From VRUE01 sp963715625 (GTDB taxonomy: Bacteria > Actinomycetota > Thermoleophilia > Solirubrobacterales > 70-9), in the NCBI GenBank assembly GCA_963715625.1, contig OY970260.1, forward strand, positions 1,178,001 through 1,242,000: 64,000 bases of DNA, read 5' to 3'. The notes under the pieces are model-generated. The model was given only the letters and a program-made list of their open reading frames with translations. It had not been told where the DNA came from and did not search any database. Positions 15,943 to 24,210 of the stretch are shown one piece after another. The translations under genes and the position numbers were made by a program. Numbering within the stretch: position 1 is the stretch's first letter; each line of letters starts with the position of its first letter.

Positions 15943-16506
15943 TCAGCTAAACGCGCCCGTGTCGGGGCGCAGCTCGTCGCTGACTGGCCGGTAGATACGC
16001 GGGCCGCCGTAGGTGCCGCCCGTGAAGGCGATCAGGAACAGTGGCCCCGGCACCAGGGCCTCGTCGCGGCTCGGCTCACAGATGTAGGCCGTGCTGACCG
16101 AGGAAAGGTCCAGGCCCTGCACCCGACGCACCAGGCCGGACGCGAAAGTCGCGTTGATCGTCTCCTCGATGCTGTGCTCCCCGGCGTTCAGCCGCCGGTC
16201 GATCTCCTGCCAGGTAGCCAGGGCTGGGGTGTCGGGCTTCGTACACTCTTTTTCCTCCAACTCGGCCAGGCACCGCCTGAGGCAGCGGGCCTCGACCTCG
16301 ACGGTTTCGAGCAGCATGCCGGAGCTCGTCTGCGCCAGTTCCAGTCGCAGCCGGTCGTTGAGCCGGGACTCGTCGTACTTCCCATGCCGGGGACTCCGGC
16401 TGTAGGCCATGAGGCGGGCGCGGTCCTCCTCAAGGACGGCGATTCGCTCGGTGAGGCGTTCGATTTCCAGACGGATGACCGTCTGGTCAGGAGGCTGATC
16501 GTGCAT
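15943..16506 (-). CDS. Coiled-coil protein, function unknown
   Basis: 187 residues. The first 100 are charged helix with heptad character (IRLEIERLTERIAVLEEDRARL, LRRCLAELEEKE); the rest has short hydrophobic strands (VPGPLFLIAFTGGTYGGPRIYRPV). No family recognised. Last gene of a minus-strand group with 16709 and 16921 separated by 200 bp. Confidence 0.55.
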   Translation of the reverse strand: MHDQPPDQTVIRLEIERLTERIAVLEEDRARLMAYSRSPRHGKYDESRLNDRLRLELAQTSSGMLLETVEVEARCLRRCLAELEEKECTKPDTPALATWQEIDRRLNAGEHSIEETINATFASGLVRRVQGLDLSSVSTAYICEPSRDEALVPGPLFLIAFTGGTYGGPRIYRPVSDELRPDTGAFS

Positions 16507-16708
16507 GGGGCTGTCCTTTCCGGGGGTTGGGCCAGAGACAATCCCTGACGGTAGGCCAGCGATTTGGGGCGTGGCAATATGCGGTGCCAGCGAGGCGAGG
16601 TAGCCGCCGTCACCCCGACGCGAGTGGAAGACTCCGGCGGGCCAGAGCAGGGTTCTCCTTTGCGGAGTTCCCTCCCTGTGGCCTGCGCTCCGGCCCGCCG
16701 AACTCTCC

Positions 16709-16921
16709 CTACCCAGAGCGCTCGTCGTCCTCGTTCGGTTCGATCCGCAGCTCGCTGAGCGGGTAGGTGATGCGTTCGGAGCCGGAGCGGAGGATCACGA
16801 TGGGCGTGCCCGTACCGTCCTCGAGGCCGATGCCCTCAAAGGTCATGGCCTGACCCTCAGTGGTGTCCGGCAGCGAGACGGTGACTGGATCGCCGCTGGC
16901 GATTACAAACAGCTTGTCCAT
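16709..16921 (-). CDS. Small beta-rich protein, function unknown
   Basis: 70 residues: KLFVIASGDPVTVSLPDTT, EGIGLEDGTGTPIVILRSG, acidic tail. It starts at ATG 16921 overlapping the stop of the upstream gene (ATGA), so the two are coupled. No known family. Confidence 0.6.
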   Translation of the reverse strand: MDKLFVIASGDPVTVSLPDTTEGQAMTFEGIGLEDGTGTPIVILRSGSERITYPLSELRIEPNEDDERSG

Positions 16922-17244
16922 CAGCCCTCGTCCTCCTCGTCCTCACTCAAGAGCTCGTAGGCGCAGAGCGCCGCCTGGGTCGGGGCGACCAGGGCGTCGG
17001 GGCGGTTGCGGAAGTCGTGGTGGTGCAAGAGCCCCAGCCCGGCCAGGTCGAGCACGGCCTGCTCGATCCCGTCGCGCTCGCCGAAGCTCTCGGGCGAGCG
17101 GGTCAGTTGGCGGACCAGTTCGGAGACGGTGACCTGGGCGGGATGCAGGTCGATCACCATGATCAGGACGGTGTGCCGGGTGATCCGGTCCTGCTCGGCG
17201 GTGGAGAGCCGCTCGGATTCGGGACAGCTACGCTGATCGCGCAT
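16921..17244 (-). CDS. Small winged-helix-like protein
   Basis: 107 residues. QVTVSELVRQLTRSPESFGERDGIEQAVLDLAGLGLLHHHDF has the rhythm of a winged-helix domain with a recognition helix near EQAVLDLAGLGLL; the end is very acidic (LLSEDEEDEG). Coupled to the 70-residue protein downstream by ATGA. Unknown role, probably element housekeeping or regulation. Confidence 0.6.
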   Translation of the reverse strand: MRDQRSCPESERLSTAEQDRITRHTVLIMVIDLHPAQVTVSELVRQLTRSPESFGERDGIEQAVLDLAGLGLLHHHDFRNRPDALVAPTQAALCAYELLSEDEEDEG

Positions 17245-17480
17245 GGGAAGTACCCCTTCCTGTGCCAGCCCCGGGGGCGTTCCACCGCCGCCCGGGGCAT
17301 TTCTTATTGGGTCGGGGGCGAGGCTAGAGGGGAGGGGTGAGGCGGTGCAAGTTGCGGTTTACTCGATATCAACCGTTATTCGGCCTGTCAAAGGGCTTCC
17401 ACAAGTAACGGCACGAGCCAGACTTCGACTCGTCAGCCCCAGAAGGATCACAAGCGACACCTGAGAAGTAAGCTATCGGT
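17245..17480. other. Gap with no supported gene
   Basis: About 235 bp upstream of the minus-strand pair 16921/16709 that must hold its promoter. AT content rises from 17340 onwards. No palindrome or RNA gene seen. Confidence 0.4.
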
Positions 17481-17537
17481 ATGAAAGTAGTTGGCAGTGT
17501 TCTCATCATCATCTATCTGATCAGCGGCGTGCCTTAA
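17481..17537 (+). CDS. Possible 18-residue hydrophobic peptide
   Basis: ATG 17481 to TAA 17537 encodes MKVVGSVLIIIYLISGVP, a single hydrophobic stretch. Short hydrophobic peptides can be type I toxins or membrane subunits, but there is only a weak ribosome site and no antisense RNA evidence. Followed in another frame by the hydrophobic frame at 17590, so it may instead be the displaced start of that protein. Confidence 0.25.
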   Translation: MKVVGSVLIIIYLISGVP

Positions 17538-17589
17538 GCTGGCGCTGGGGGCGAGCGGCGGATAGCGTCAACGATCCCTATGTATTGCC

Positions 17590-17751
17590 GTGGTGTTCGC
17601 GGTCGTTGCGGTTATCTGGCCTCTGGTAGGACTACTGCGCCTAGTGCGTGGGAAGCCGCTTTGGGTGTCCGATACCGAGTTGCCCGTCGGGCCGCAGATT
17701 CTTATTTGGCCCCATCGCCGGATACCGCGGATCGGTCACTCCGCAAGGTAA
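17590..17751 (+). CDS. Possible small membrane protein
   Basis: 53 residues from GTG 17590: a membrane segment (FAVVAVIWPLVGLLRLV) then GKPLWVSDTELPVGPQILIW and a basic end. The composition is natural for a small inner-membrane protein, while the other two frames are poor. It converges with the HD-domain gene and overlaps its end by 16 bp. No family known. Confidence 0.35.
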   Translation: MVFAVVAVIWPLVGLLRLVRGKPLWVSDTELPVGPQILIWPHRRIPRIGHSAR

Positions 17752-19628
17752 TCCAATCCGTCACCTTCGATCATCGCCTCGACTTCCTGCTTGTACCGTC
17801 TGTAGATGAAGCTTGGTAGCTCTTTGATCAACCGGGCGCGCAAGCTGTCTCTAAAAGACCAATTGGTTATTCCACTAGGATCAGTTATGAAATAAAAGGC
17901 GTATACCGAGGTCTGTAGCTTGTCGAGTTCAATGAGTGACCTTACTAGCGGCGAGCGCCGATCTAGCCGAACAAGCTTGCCATCTGAAAACAGGCGCAAA
18001 AGCTTGCCGCGTTCCTTAACCGTCGTAAATTGAATTACCTCAAACTCCCAGAAGCCTTGGGGTACGCCTTCCGCGCCTGCCAAGAGCTGTGCTAGATCAT
18101 TCCGACTGCTCCTATCTAGTAGAAGCATGGACAGCAGGTCGCTAACGACGGACACTGCATCCCCATTGCCGAAGCGCTCGGCGAAAGCCTGCTTTTGTTC
18201 CTCAATCCGTCGCGTGACGTGATCGTTCGCCTTATGGTTCTCCCCTACGTCAGCGAGCGCCTGCTGAACTTGGTCACCAAGCCCTCCTTCTACTAGGCCA
18301 TCGCAAACAGTGGCATACTCCTCATCCGTCTTCCATGCTGAGACGAAGCGCTTCTTCCGGAAGAGTACGACATCGAGGTACGTCCGCAAGCGCTGAGAGT
18401 CGCCGTCTTTCGACCCTTGCTCAATGGTTGCTTTTGCCCAGGCAAGCTTGAGTTTCTCAAGCAACCGACCATCATCCGCCCCCGCCTGAAGCTCTGCCTG
18501 GTGCTCCCGCACGAGGGAATGCACACCGCCATTTCCAGCCTCTCGCGTCAGAAGCTTGGATACGGAACCCTCTCTTACGGTTAGATAATTGAGGTCTTCC
18601 CAGGGTGCGTTCTCTATTGGCAGTGCCCCGCTGGACTCCTCCTGAAATACATCTTCTATGCGGGGGGCAACAAGCATCTCCACTGCCCGGCACAACGCAA
18701 GGTTGGTTCCTATAACGCGTGGATGAAAGGTAATCCAGCGATAGCTCTGTGTGCGCTGAAGAAGAAGGGTTTCGACTGCTGACCTTGCGCGAAGGCCTGG
18801 TGCTATCCAAAATTCACCGTCCGGTACGTGAAGCTCAAACGACTGGATGAGCCGGGCGGCATCAATGGCGCCAAACTCAGTCCCACATCGGCTTGCGTCA
18901 CGCATTAGATAGTCGAGTCGATCAACATCGAACTCACTGTCGACTAGGCCATGCAGCGCACTCGCCCATGAGCCATCTTGTGCGGGAGGCATTAGGATGG
19001 TTTCAATTAGCTCACGAAGTTCGCGATCAAGGCCGCATTCTACGAGAATCTGTCTAGCCAGCGCATAGCCAGCTATCTCATGAAACGGCCGGTTACTGTG
19101 CTCAAGGAGATGCCCGACTAGCTCATCGGCGTCATCTTGAGAGTGTTCAGCGGTCAGCGTGAGATGCCGTGCTCCGCTGGCACGCCATGCATGATTCAGC
19201 GTGTGAAAGACACCCTCGAGAACATGAGAAAAAGGTGGGTGTCCCACATCGTGAAGCAATGCAGCACCACCAACGCCATCGGCGATACGCTGCGCGAATT
19301 CTCGATCCGAGCCCGGAATCTTGAATTCTGAGCCGCGCATTGCCTCTCGGAACGCTTCCCGCTCGGGCTGCGCCGTGGACGCGCTATTCCATGCGGCAAG
19401 CCAAGCCCGTCGGCCTAGGTGCATTGCACCTAGGCTGTGCTCGAAGCGCGTCCCGGTTGCTGAGGGGTAAACGCTCGACGTCAGCGACGTTTGACCGATT
19501 CGTCTGAGTCGCTGTAGAAGCGGGTGGTCAACTATTGGAGCTAGGGTGTGAGGTAGCTCAATATAATCATGTACAGGATCGCGAATGACCCGATGGTCTG
19601 AGTATGGCCGGGTCGTAGGGTCTGGCAA
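17736..19628 (-). CDS. HD-domain phosphohydrolase (dGTPase/SAMHD1-like)
   Basis: 630 residues. RDPVHDYIELPHTLAPIVDHPLLQRLRRIGQ opens the family; metal ligands are in TRFEHSLGAMHL, ALLHDVGHPPFSH (HD pair) and SEFDVDRLDYLMRD (Asp). Such enzymes hydrolyse dNTPs or other nucleotides and some protect bacteria against phage by draining dNTPs. The C-terminal 250 residues are helical and not recognised. Start TTG 19628 is the only one near the conserved N-terminus. Clearly lower GC than its surroundings, so it is probably a recent cargo gene. Paired with the winged-helix gene 12 bases upstream. Confidence 0.85.
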   Translation of the reverse strand: MPDPTTRPYSDHRVIRDPVHDYIELPHTLAPIVDHPLLQRLRRIGQTSLTSSVYPSATGTRFEHSLGAMHLGRRAWLAAWNSASTAQPEREAFREAMRGSEFKIPGSDREFAQRIADGVGGAALLHDVGHPPFSHVLEGVFHTLNHAWRASGARHLTLTAEHSQDDADELVGHLLEHSNRPFHEIAGYALARQILVECGLDRELRELIETILMPPAQDGSWASALHGLVDSEFDVDRLDYLMRDASRCGTEFGAIDAARLIQSFELHVPDGEFWIAPGLRARSAVETLLLQRTQSYRWITFHPRVIGTNLALCRAVEMLVAPRIEDVFQEESSGALPIENAPWEDLNYLTVREGSVSKLLTREAGNGGVHSLVREHQAELQAGADDGRLLEKLKLAWAKATIEQGSKDGDSQRLRTYLDVVLFRKKRFVSAWKTDEEYATVCDGLVEGGLGDQVQQALADVGENHKANDHVTRRIEEQKQAFAERFGNGDAVSVVSDLLSMLLLDRSSRNDLAQLLAGAEGVPQGFWEFEVIQFTTVKERGKLLRLFSDGKLVRLDRRSPLVRSLIELDKLQTSVYAFYFITDPSGITNWSFRDSLRARLIKELPSFIYRRYKQEVEAMIEGDGLDYLAE

Positions 19629-19640
19629 TGGTAAGAGGCA

Positions 19641-19964
19641 CTATGAGATTCGCTCGCGGACGAACCCCAGTCGAAGGTCGGCACCTGAACTAGTCAGCTG
19701 AAAGTGATGTGGGCGCGGTGCTTCCTCTACAAGATGTTCGGTCAATAGAATATCGAGCGACTTGTCTATAGGGGCTTGGGTTTGAGTGGGCACGCGCTCT
19801 CCAACGGCATCACTAATCTCGTCAATGGTGAGCGGCTCGCTCGATTCGGCAATGATGTCAATGATTGCTCGCAGCCACGACGGGGAAGGGCGCTCAAAAA
19901 TGGATGCGTCTCGCTCAGCGTGCTGCTTCTCGTTGGGCATAGGTGTGGATTTCTTAGCTGCCAT
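19641..19964 (-). CDS. Winged-helix partner of the HD-domain enzyme
   Basis: 107 residues from ATG 19964. SWLRAIIDIIAESSEPLTIDEISDAVGERV, DKSLDILLTEHLVEE and FQLTSSGADLRL form a winged helix. Same strand and 12 bases before the HD enzyme, with the same lowered GC, so the two are one operon; it may be its regulator or a nucleic-acid sensor subunit. Confidence 0.65.
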   Translation of the reverse strand: MAAKKSTPMPNEKQHAERDASIFERPSPSWLRAIIDIIAESSEPLTIDEISDAVGERVPTQTQAPIDKSLDILLTEHLVEEAPRPHHFQLTSSGADLRLGFVRERIS

Positions 19965-20402
19965 CAAAATGACTCACAGGAAAGGGGAAGTCAATGGGTG
20001 TTCGATGCCGTGCCGTGTACTCCTTTGCGATCACTTCAACCAATGCATGGTCAAGGCCGGGTTTGGCAAGGATTGACAGAGCGTCTGGGGCCATTCATGA
20101 CAGGGGCCTAGGGCGTCTTCCTGTGGTCACATCCGCCAACAACCTGCGCACATCGACGTGAGGAATCTACCTCGACAGCAGAGTCATCCGATCCGCCAGA
20201 GCGCATTTTGGAAACCTTAGCGCCGATACCAGCGGAAATCTAGGGGCGATGCGAAGGCGGCGCACACGGTCGAGTAGAGACCTTCAGCGGGTTGCCGTTG
20301 AGGCCAGTCCTCAGGAAAGCGCGCGACCCCTCGAAGGAATCCGGGGTTCGAGAGTCGTCCGGCTACGCTCCGGCAGGCAGGACACAGGAAGGGAGAGGAA
20401 CC
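19965..20402. other. 438-bp gap with no supported gene
   Basis: Must hold the promoter of the minus-strand winged-helix/HD operon. Frames here are short and basic and look like noncoding reads. No tRNA, palindrome or long repeat seen. Confidence 0.4.
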
Positions 20403-20654
20403 CTATCCAGCCGCGTCAGCGTGATCTGCGGATGGAGCTTTGTGGGACTCATTGCCGTTGATGCGTCGTGCATGCTTGGCCTCGCGCTTCTGACGGACGG
20501 CCTCAACCGCCTCATCACCGCCTAGGGCACGAACGGCCTCGTCGGAGGCTCCAAGATCAGCGGCCTCAACGGCAAGCTCGACCGATGGCTCGTACGGCGG
20601 CGCCTCAATTACTTCTGCACCCTCGGGCAGATCACTCTGAGATTTCTGAGTCAT
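20403..20654 (-). CDS. Small acidic/charged protein, function unknown
   Basis: 83 residues: SVELAVEAADLGASDEAVRALGG is helical, flanked by charged tails. No family. 34 bp downstream of the membrane-GAF gene on the same strand, so probably co-transcribed. Confidence 0.5.
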   Translation of the reverse strand: MTQKSQSDLPEGAEVIEAPPYEPSVELAVEAADLGASDEAVRALGGDEAVEAVRQKREAKHARRINGNESHKAPSADHADAAG

Positions 20655-20688
20655 GGCAACTCCAATCTAGGGAGCATCGGCTCGCCGG

Positions 20689-21480
20689 TCAAGAGACTTG
20701 AGCCTCCGCTGTTAGAACATTCTCGCAGGCTGCGAGTAGCGCCCCAAGGTGCCACCAAGTCTTGAGAGCCTTGGTAAGGCACTCGAAGCTGCCGTCTTCG
20801 CTCGTGTACTCGATGAGGAAGATGCCGAGAAGCGTACGGGAAGATTCGGTCGAAAAGAGCGGGTATGCTGCCACCCCGCGAGAGTCGCTCGATGCCTGAA
20901 CCTCTTGATGGGTCATGCCGAGGCGTTCGTCCGCTGGAAGCGCGTTGAAGGCTTGCTCGCCGACCTTGGCTCGCTCGTAGAGGGGGGCAAGGTCAACCAT
21001 GACGGGTTTCCCCTGCGCCCAGGCCGCTCCCGCGACGCCTTTCCCCTTTCGCCATTCGACGCCGCTGGACTTGTGGTAGTGGGGCAGGAAGAAGCGGGCA
21101 CGGCGGTCGAACGTTTCGTCGTCTCGACATCTCCACACTTGCACGGCGAGCTCGTTGAGCTCGGTCTCCGGACACTGCCCAAGCAGCGCGGCGGCTCCCT
21201 GCTGGCAGTGGATGCCTAGGTCTCTCTGTCTTTCGTTGACTTCTCGATCCAGGGACTCATAACGCGCGTCGAGCGCCTTGTAGAAGCCGTAGATGGGAAC
21301 ATAAATCGCTGCAACGATAAGGACGATAAAGGGTGCTTTCCAGGGAAGCCAAAATGCTTCGCTCGGGATCTTGACTCCCCGCAGAATGTTCCCGACGGCG
21401 AGGTAAATCGCCAGGGCTGCCGTGGCCACGTTGATGGCGAAGTCGAAGCGTTTGATTTTGTCTCGAAGTGCTCGGAACAC
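20689..21480 (-). CDS. Membrane-anchored GAF-like protein
   Basis: 263 residues from GTG 21480. Two membrane segments (about 17-35 NVATAALAIYLAVGNIL and 48-65 APFIVLIVAAIYVPIYGFY), then a cytoplasmic part with GAF features: GKGVAGAAWAQGKPVMVDL, SRGVAAYPLFST, TLLGIFLIEYTSEDG. GAF domains bind small ligands or cyclic nucleotides. Seen in several bacterial immunity and signalling proteins, but no effector domain is fused here. Function unknown. Confidence 0.65.
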   Translation of the reverse strand: MFRALRDKIKRFDFAINVATAALAIYLAVGNILRGVKIPSEAFWLPWKAPFIVLIVAAIYVPIYGFYKALDARYESLDREVNERQRDLGIHCQQGAAALLGQCPETELNELAVQVWRCRDDETFDRRARFFLPHYHKSSGVEWRKGKGVAGAAWAQGKPVMVDLAPLYERAKVGEQAFNALPADERLGMTHQEVQASSDSRGVAAYPLFSTESSRTLLGIFLIEYTSEDGSFECLTKALKTWWHLGALLAACENVLTAEAQVS

Positions 21481-21565
21481 GGTTTATTCCTGCGTACTCG
21501 TTAAGTTACGGCGCAATACCTATCGAAAATCGGTGCGGCATGCTCCGAGGTATCCTCGGTGGAGG

Positions 21566-22387
21566 ATGAATCGAGCGGTTGACGAAGCGCACGCTGACCT
21601 CGCTATTGGCAAGGTCGCTCTCGGTCGTCTGTCGCTCCGCGAGGCACTGGCTGGCTTTCAGCGTGCCCAGACGCGGCTAGAGCGGGAGTTTTCGCCGGTT
21701 GGCCACGACTTGTATGCACGTGCCTGCCTGCTGGAGTGGCAGGTTCTGCACATCGAAGGACGTCGGGGGGAGTCGCACGCGGTCGTGCGACGAGCCCTGC
21801 CGCGCGCAGCGGAGAGTTCTTCCGCCACGCTCTTGCCGACCCTCGCGATCAAGCTCCTTGAGACGTGGCAGACGGCCAACAAGTTCACGGCGGCATCGGT
21901 AGCTGTGCCGCTCCATGCCCGCTACTCGCAGGTGGCGCGATCTTTTGAGGAAACCACCTGGGGTTCCCACCTCGCTCTGAACTGCTACTTCCAGCTCATC
22001 GCCCTGGGCCTCGATTGCCGGAGTCCGGAGCTGTTGAGCGAGGCAGCGCGGGAAGCTGGTCGGACCCTGCGCTTCGGCGCGGGAGACTCGGGCCACTTCG
22101 CCAACCTGCGGTTCTGGGAATCGAGGGAGGCAATGCTCCGAGGGGACCTCGACAAGGCAGACGAGCTGCTGGACGACGTGATCAGCACGCGATCGAGCAG
22201 CCCCTACATCGAACTCGCCGATCAATTCCCGCTTGTCAATCTGCTGTTGGTGCGCGGCGAGACGGACGAAGCCGACCGGGTATTGCAGGAGGCACTGGCC
22301 GAAGCCCGGCGAGTCGGCTGCCATCAGTGGGCCCGCGACGCCGAGGTTGACCGCCTGACGCTGGGGAGGATCGCGGACGTCAACTGA
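21566..22387 (+). CDS. TPR-like helical repeat protein
   Basis: 273 residues from ATG 21566 (GGAGG directly upstream; the frame is open further but not coding). Repeated helix pairs: HADLAIGKVALGRLSLREALAGF, LLEWQVLHIEGRRGESHAVVRRAL, AMLRGDLDKADELLDDV, LLLVRGETDEADRVLQEALAEA. The spacing matches TPR repeats, as in regulators that bind peptides. No DNA-binding domain seen. Divergent from the GAF gene by 85 bp. Confidence 0.6.
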   Translation: MNRAVDEAHADLAIGKVALGRLSLREALAGFQRAQTRLEREFSPVGHDLYARACLLEWQVLHIEGRRGESHAVVRRALPRAAESSSATLLPTLAIKLLETWQTANKFTAASVAVPLHARYSQVARSFEETTWGSHLALNCYFQLIALGLDCRSPELLSEAAREAGRTLRFGAGDSGHFANLRFWESREAMLRGDLDKADELLDDVISTRSSSPYIELADQFPLVNLLLVRGETDEADRVLQEALAEARRVGCHQWARDAEVDRLTLGRIADVN

Positions 22388-22516
22388 GGTTGCATTCGTT
22401 TCGCCGTGAGCGCAGACTGAAGGGCTGCACATTTCCACAGTGCCGAGTCGTCTCCCGGAGACGTAGCGCGCCGCCAGCGTGCGCCGCGTCCGTCTCCGCG
22501 GTGGAGAGGAGACGGC

Positions 22517-22870
22517 ATGGCACACAGAAAAGCTCCGTGGGAGGGGCGTCGCCCTCTCCTGCAAGCATCCTGGTCCCTTATCCGGGACCGAGCGAACGCC
22601 GGAGAGTCGCTGGCGCCGCCCGAGCTTCGGGAGGCACTTCGGCAACTCGATGCGGTCTGGCAAACGGACGAGCTGTCCGTCGCCGGCGACCTGTCGAAGT
22701 ACGTGAAGAGTCGCATGATCGAGATGCGATCAGAGATCCGAGACGCACCGCCGCAGGAAGCTGCAAACCTCCGGGCGGAGAAACGCGACCTGGCCCGCCT
22801 GATGGGGACTGTTTACCGCCTGTTCTGTGCGATCTACGACGAGCACCACCCACTACCCGAACACGACTAA
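22517..22870 (+). CDS. Small helical protein, function unknown
   Basis: 117 residues from ATG 22517 with GAGAGGAGA upstream. All-helical and charged: LREALRQLDAVWQTDELSV, YVKSRMIEMRSEIRDAPPQEAANLRAEKRDLARL. No family. A good terminator follows at 22882-22920. Just upstream GGAGACG...CGTCTCC (about 22457-22499) forms a hairpin in its leader. Confidence 0.55.
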   Translation: MAHRKAPWEGRRPLLQASWSLIRDRANAGESLAPPELREALRQLDAVWQTDELSVAGDLSKYVKSRMIEMRSEIRDAPPQEAANLRAEKRDLARLMGTVYRLFCAIYDEHHPLPEHD

Positions 22871-22881
22871 ACCGCGGAGTC

Positions 22882-22920
22882 AAGCGGGCGCCATTCTGCC
22901 ACTGGCAGGAACGCCCGCTT
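22882..22920 (+). terminator. Rho-independent-like terminator
   Basis: AAGCGGGCG (22882-22890) pairs with CGCCCGCTT (22912-22920) followed by TACT; an inner CTGCC/GGCAG pair extends the stem. It closes the 22517 gene before the XRE unit. Confidence 0.65.
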
Positions 22921-22946
22921 TACTCTGTCCGCCGCAATTCTCCGTA

Positions 22947-22962
22947 TCATGATGCATTGATA
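22947..22962. promoter_or_regulatory. Repeat operator, copy 1
   Basis: TCATGATGCATTGATA lies at the start of the XRE gene and recurs with two changes at 23324-23339. It contains the inverted repeat TATCA/TGATA with its flank. Likely operator of that regulator. Confidence 0.5.
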
Positions 22963-23321
22963 TCGAGACGCTCGGCCAACATCTCATCGACCTGCGAGAG
23001 CAGCGCGACATCGGGCGCAAAGAGTTGGCCCGCCGCACGGGCCTCTCGCTCTCCTACCTCCACTACATCGAGAGGGACCAGACCGTGCCCGGCGTGGCCA
23101 AGCTCGAACAGATCGCCGACGCGCTCTCGCTCAAGCGATCCGAGCGCGCCGAGCTACTGCGCCACCGCGAGATTGCCGAGCTTCGCAAGGCGGGCGTCGA
23201 GCGCCCGGAGTTGGCGGTGCTCGTCAACGAATACAGCGGGCGCATCTCCGAGGACGACCTCGCCTACCTGATGGAGTTGGTCCCGCAGCTCGCCTCCGGC
23301 AAGAGAACTCGTCGTTCATAG
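22956..23321 (+). CDS. XRE-family regulator with non-canonical start
   Basis: 121 residues if ATT 22956 is used. The Cro/CI domain needs the part before the first ATG (23025): ETLGQHLIDLREQRDIGRKELARRTGLSLSYLHYIERDQTVPGVAKLEQIADAL. In frame there is a stop at 22950 and no ATG, GTG or TTG before the domain; only ATT 22956, ATC or CTG fit. Either a rare start or a base error. The rest, AELRKAGVERPELAVLVNEYSGRISEDDLAYL, is helical. Similar operator-like sequences flank the gene. Confidence 0.7.
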   Translation: MDIETLGQHLIDLREQRDIGRKELARRTGLSLSYLHYIERDQTVPGVAKLEQIADALSLKRSERAELLRHREIAELRKAGVERPELAVLVNEYSGRISEDDLAYLMELVPQLASGKRTRRS

Positions 23322-23323
23322 AT

Positions 23324-23339
23324 TCATGATACGTTGATA
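23324..23339. promoter_or_regulatory. Repeat operator, copy 2
   Basis: TCATGATACGTTGATA, 14 of 16 bases identical to 22947-22962. Sits between the XRE gene and the 23432 transfer-region genes and probably controls them. Confidence 0.5.
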
Positions 23340-23431
23340 CCCAACCGAAACGGGAAGCAGGCGGCGCAGGCCGCTTTCTTTTGGTTTCGCGGTATCTATG
23401 CCCTATGAATCTCAACACGGAGGAACAACCG

Positions 23432-23728
23432 ATGAGCACTGACCTCATACCGCGCGGATCGGCCGCCCTTCGGCCGGGGCGGCGTCGACTCTCTAGGGAA
23501 CTGGCCACCGCCCAGCGCCCAGCGCAGCTCGCCGCTGCCCGGATCGAGGCGGCCGCGTTCACGACGCACACCGCCCTGCATCACGCCGGGATGCTTTCGG
23601 CCGTCGAGGCCCGTCTGATCCAACAGGCACCGCTCGGCGAGCCTCGCTTCAAGGCCATCGCCGACGCCTTCGCCGGGTACGCCTGCCATGAAATCGCGCT
23701 ACTGGCGAACAACGGGGAGGCTTCCTGA
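23432..23728 (+). CDS. Element protein, function unknown
   Basis: 98 residues from ATG 23432, chosen for GGAGG eight bases upstream over the in-frame ATG at 23405. Basic N-terminus (RPGRRRLSREL) then helices AQLAAARIEAAAFTTHTALHHAGMLSAVEARLI. The stop overlaps the next ATG. First gene of a run of small coupled genes leading to the TraD-like ATPase. Confidence 0.55.
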   Translation: MSTDLIPRGSAALRPGRRRLSRELATAQRPAQLAAARIEAAAFTTHTALHHAGMLSAVEARLIQQAPLGEPRFKAIADAFAGYACHEIALLANNGEAS

Positions 23729-23955
23729 TGGTGGTGCTGGCGGTGTTGATCGGGATCGCCATCGTGGTCGGCCTGCTCGTTTTCGCCTTTGTCGGCGGGC
23801 TGGCGTGCGCCGTCTGGCTCGACGAACTGACAGCAGACAGCGAACCCGATCCTTACCGAGAAGGCCTCGACGCCTCGGCGCGTGTCACGGCAATGGCCTT
23901 CGAGGCAGAGCGGATGATGCACCAGATCGCGCACGAAGAGCCGCCCAAGGAGTAG
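23728..23955 (+). CDS. Small membrane protein of the transfer region
   Basis: 75 residues: membrane segment MVVLAVLIGIAIVVGLLVFA with FVGGLACAVWL, then a helix ending EEPPKE. Coupled to the preceding gene (TGATG). Possibly a subunit of a simple transfer apparatus; no family. Confidence 0.6.
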   Translation: MVVLAVLIGIAIVVGLLVFAFVGGLACAVWLDELTADSEPDPYREGLDASARVTAMAFEAERMMHQIAHEEPPKE

Positions 23956-23961
23956 GTCCCG

Positions 23962-24132
23962 GTGAGCGGCCTACGGGAAACGCTGTTTCTTCTCGTCGCC
24001 GGGTTGGTGGTGATCGCCGTAGCTGGCGACGAGGTGGCCCGGGTCGTGCGGGCAATAGCGCTTCCCCTGGGCGCTCTCGTCGCCCTGCTGATCCTCGCCC
24101 GCCTCGTCTGGTTCTACACGTCGCGGTGGTGA
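23962..24132 (+). CDS. Small membrane protein of the transfer region
   Basis: 56 residues from GTG 23962: two hydrophobic stretches, ETLFLLVAGLVVIAVAG and LPLGALVALLILARLVWFY. Six bases after the preceding stop (GTAGGTCCCG between). Too small for most gene callers, but placement and composition argue that it is real. Confidence 0.55.
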   Translation: MSGLRETLFLLVAGLVVIAVAGDEVARVVRAIALPLGALVALLILARLVWFYTSRW

Positions 24133-24146
24133 GGCCGATGCCACCT

Positions 24147-24204
24147 GTTGACACCGTCAACGATGTCGAGGCAAGATGGGTAGGTAGACGTTGACACTGT
24201 CAAC
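24147..24204. promoter_or_regulatory. Two palindromic operators before the transfer operon
   Basis: GTTGACACCGTCAAC (24147-24161) and GTTGACACTGTCAAC (24190-24204), 43 bp centre to centre, the second ending seven bases before the 24211 start. Each contains TTGACA, a perfect -35 hexamer. The same palindrome, GTTGACAGCGTCAAC, precedes the XRE repressor gene at 28995. Strong candidates for that repressor's binding sites. Confidence 0.75.
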
Positions 24205-24210
24205 AGTGAG

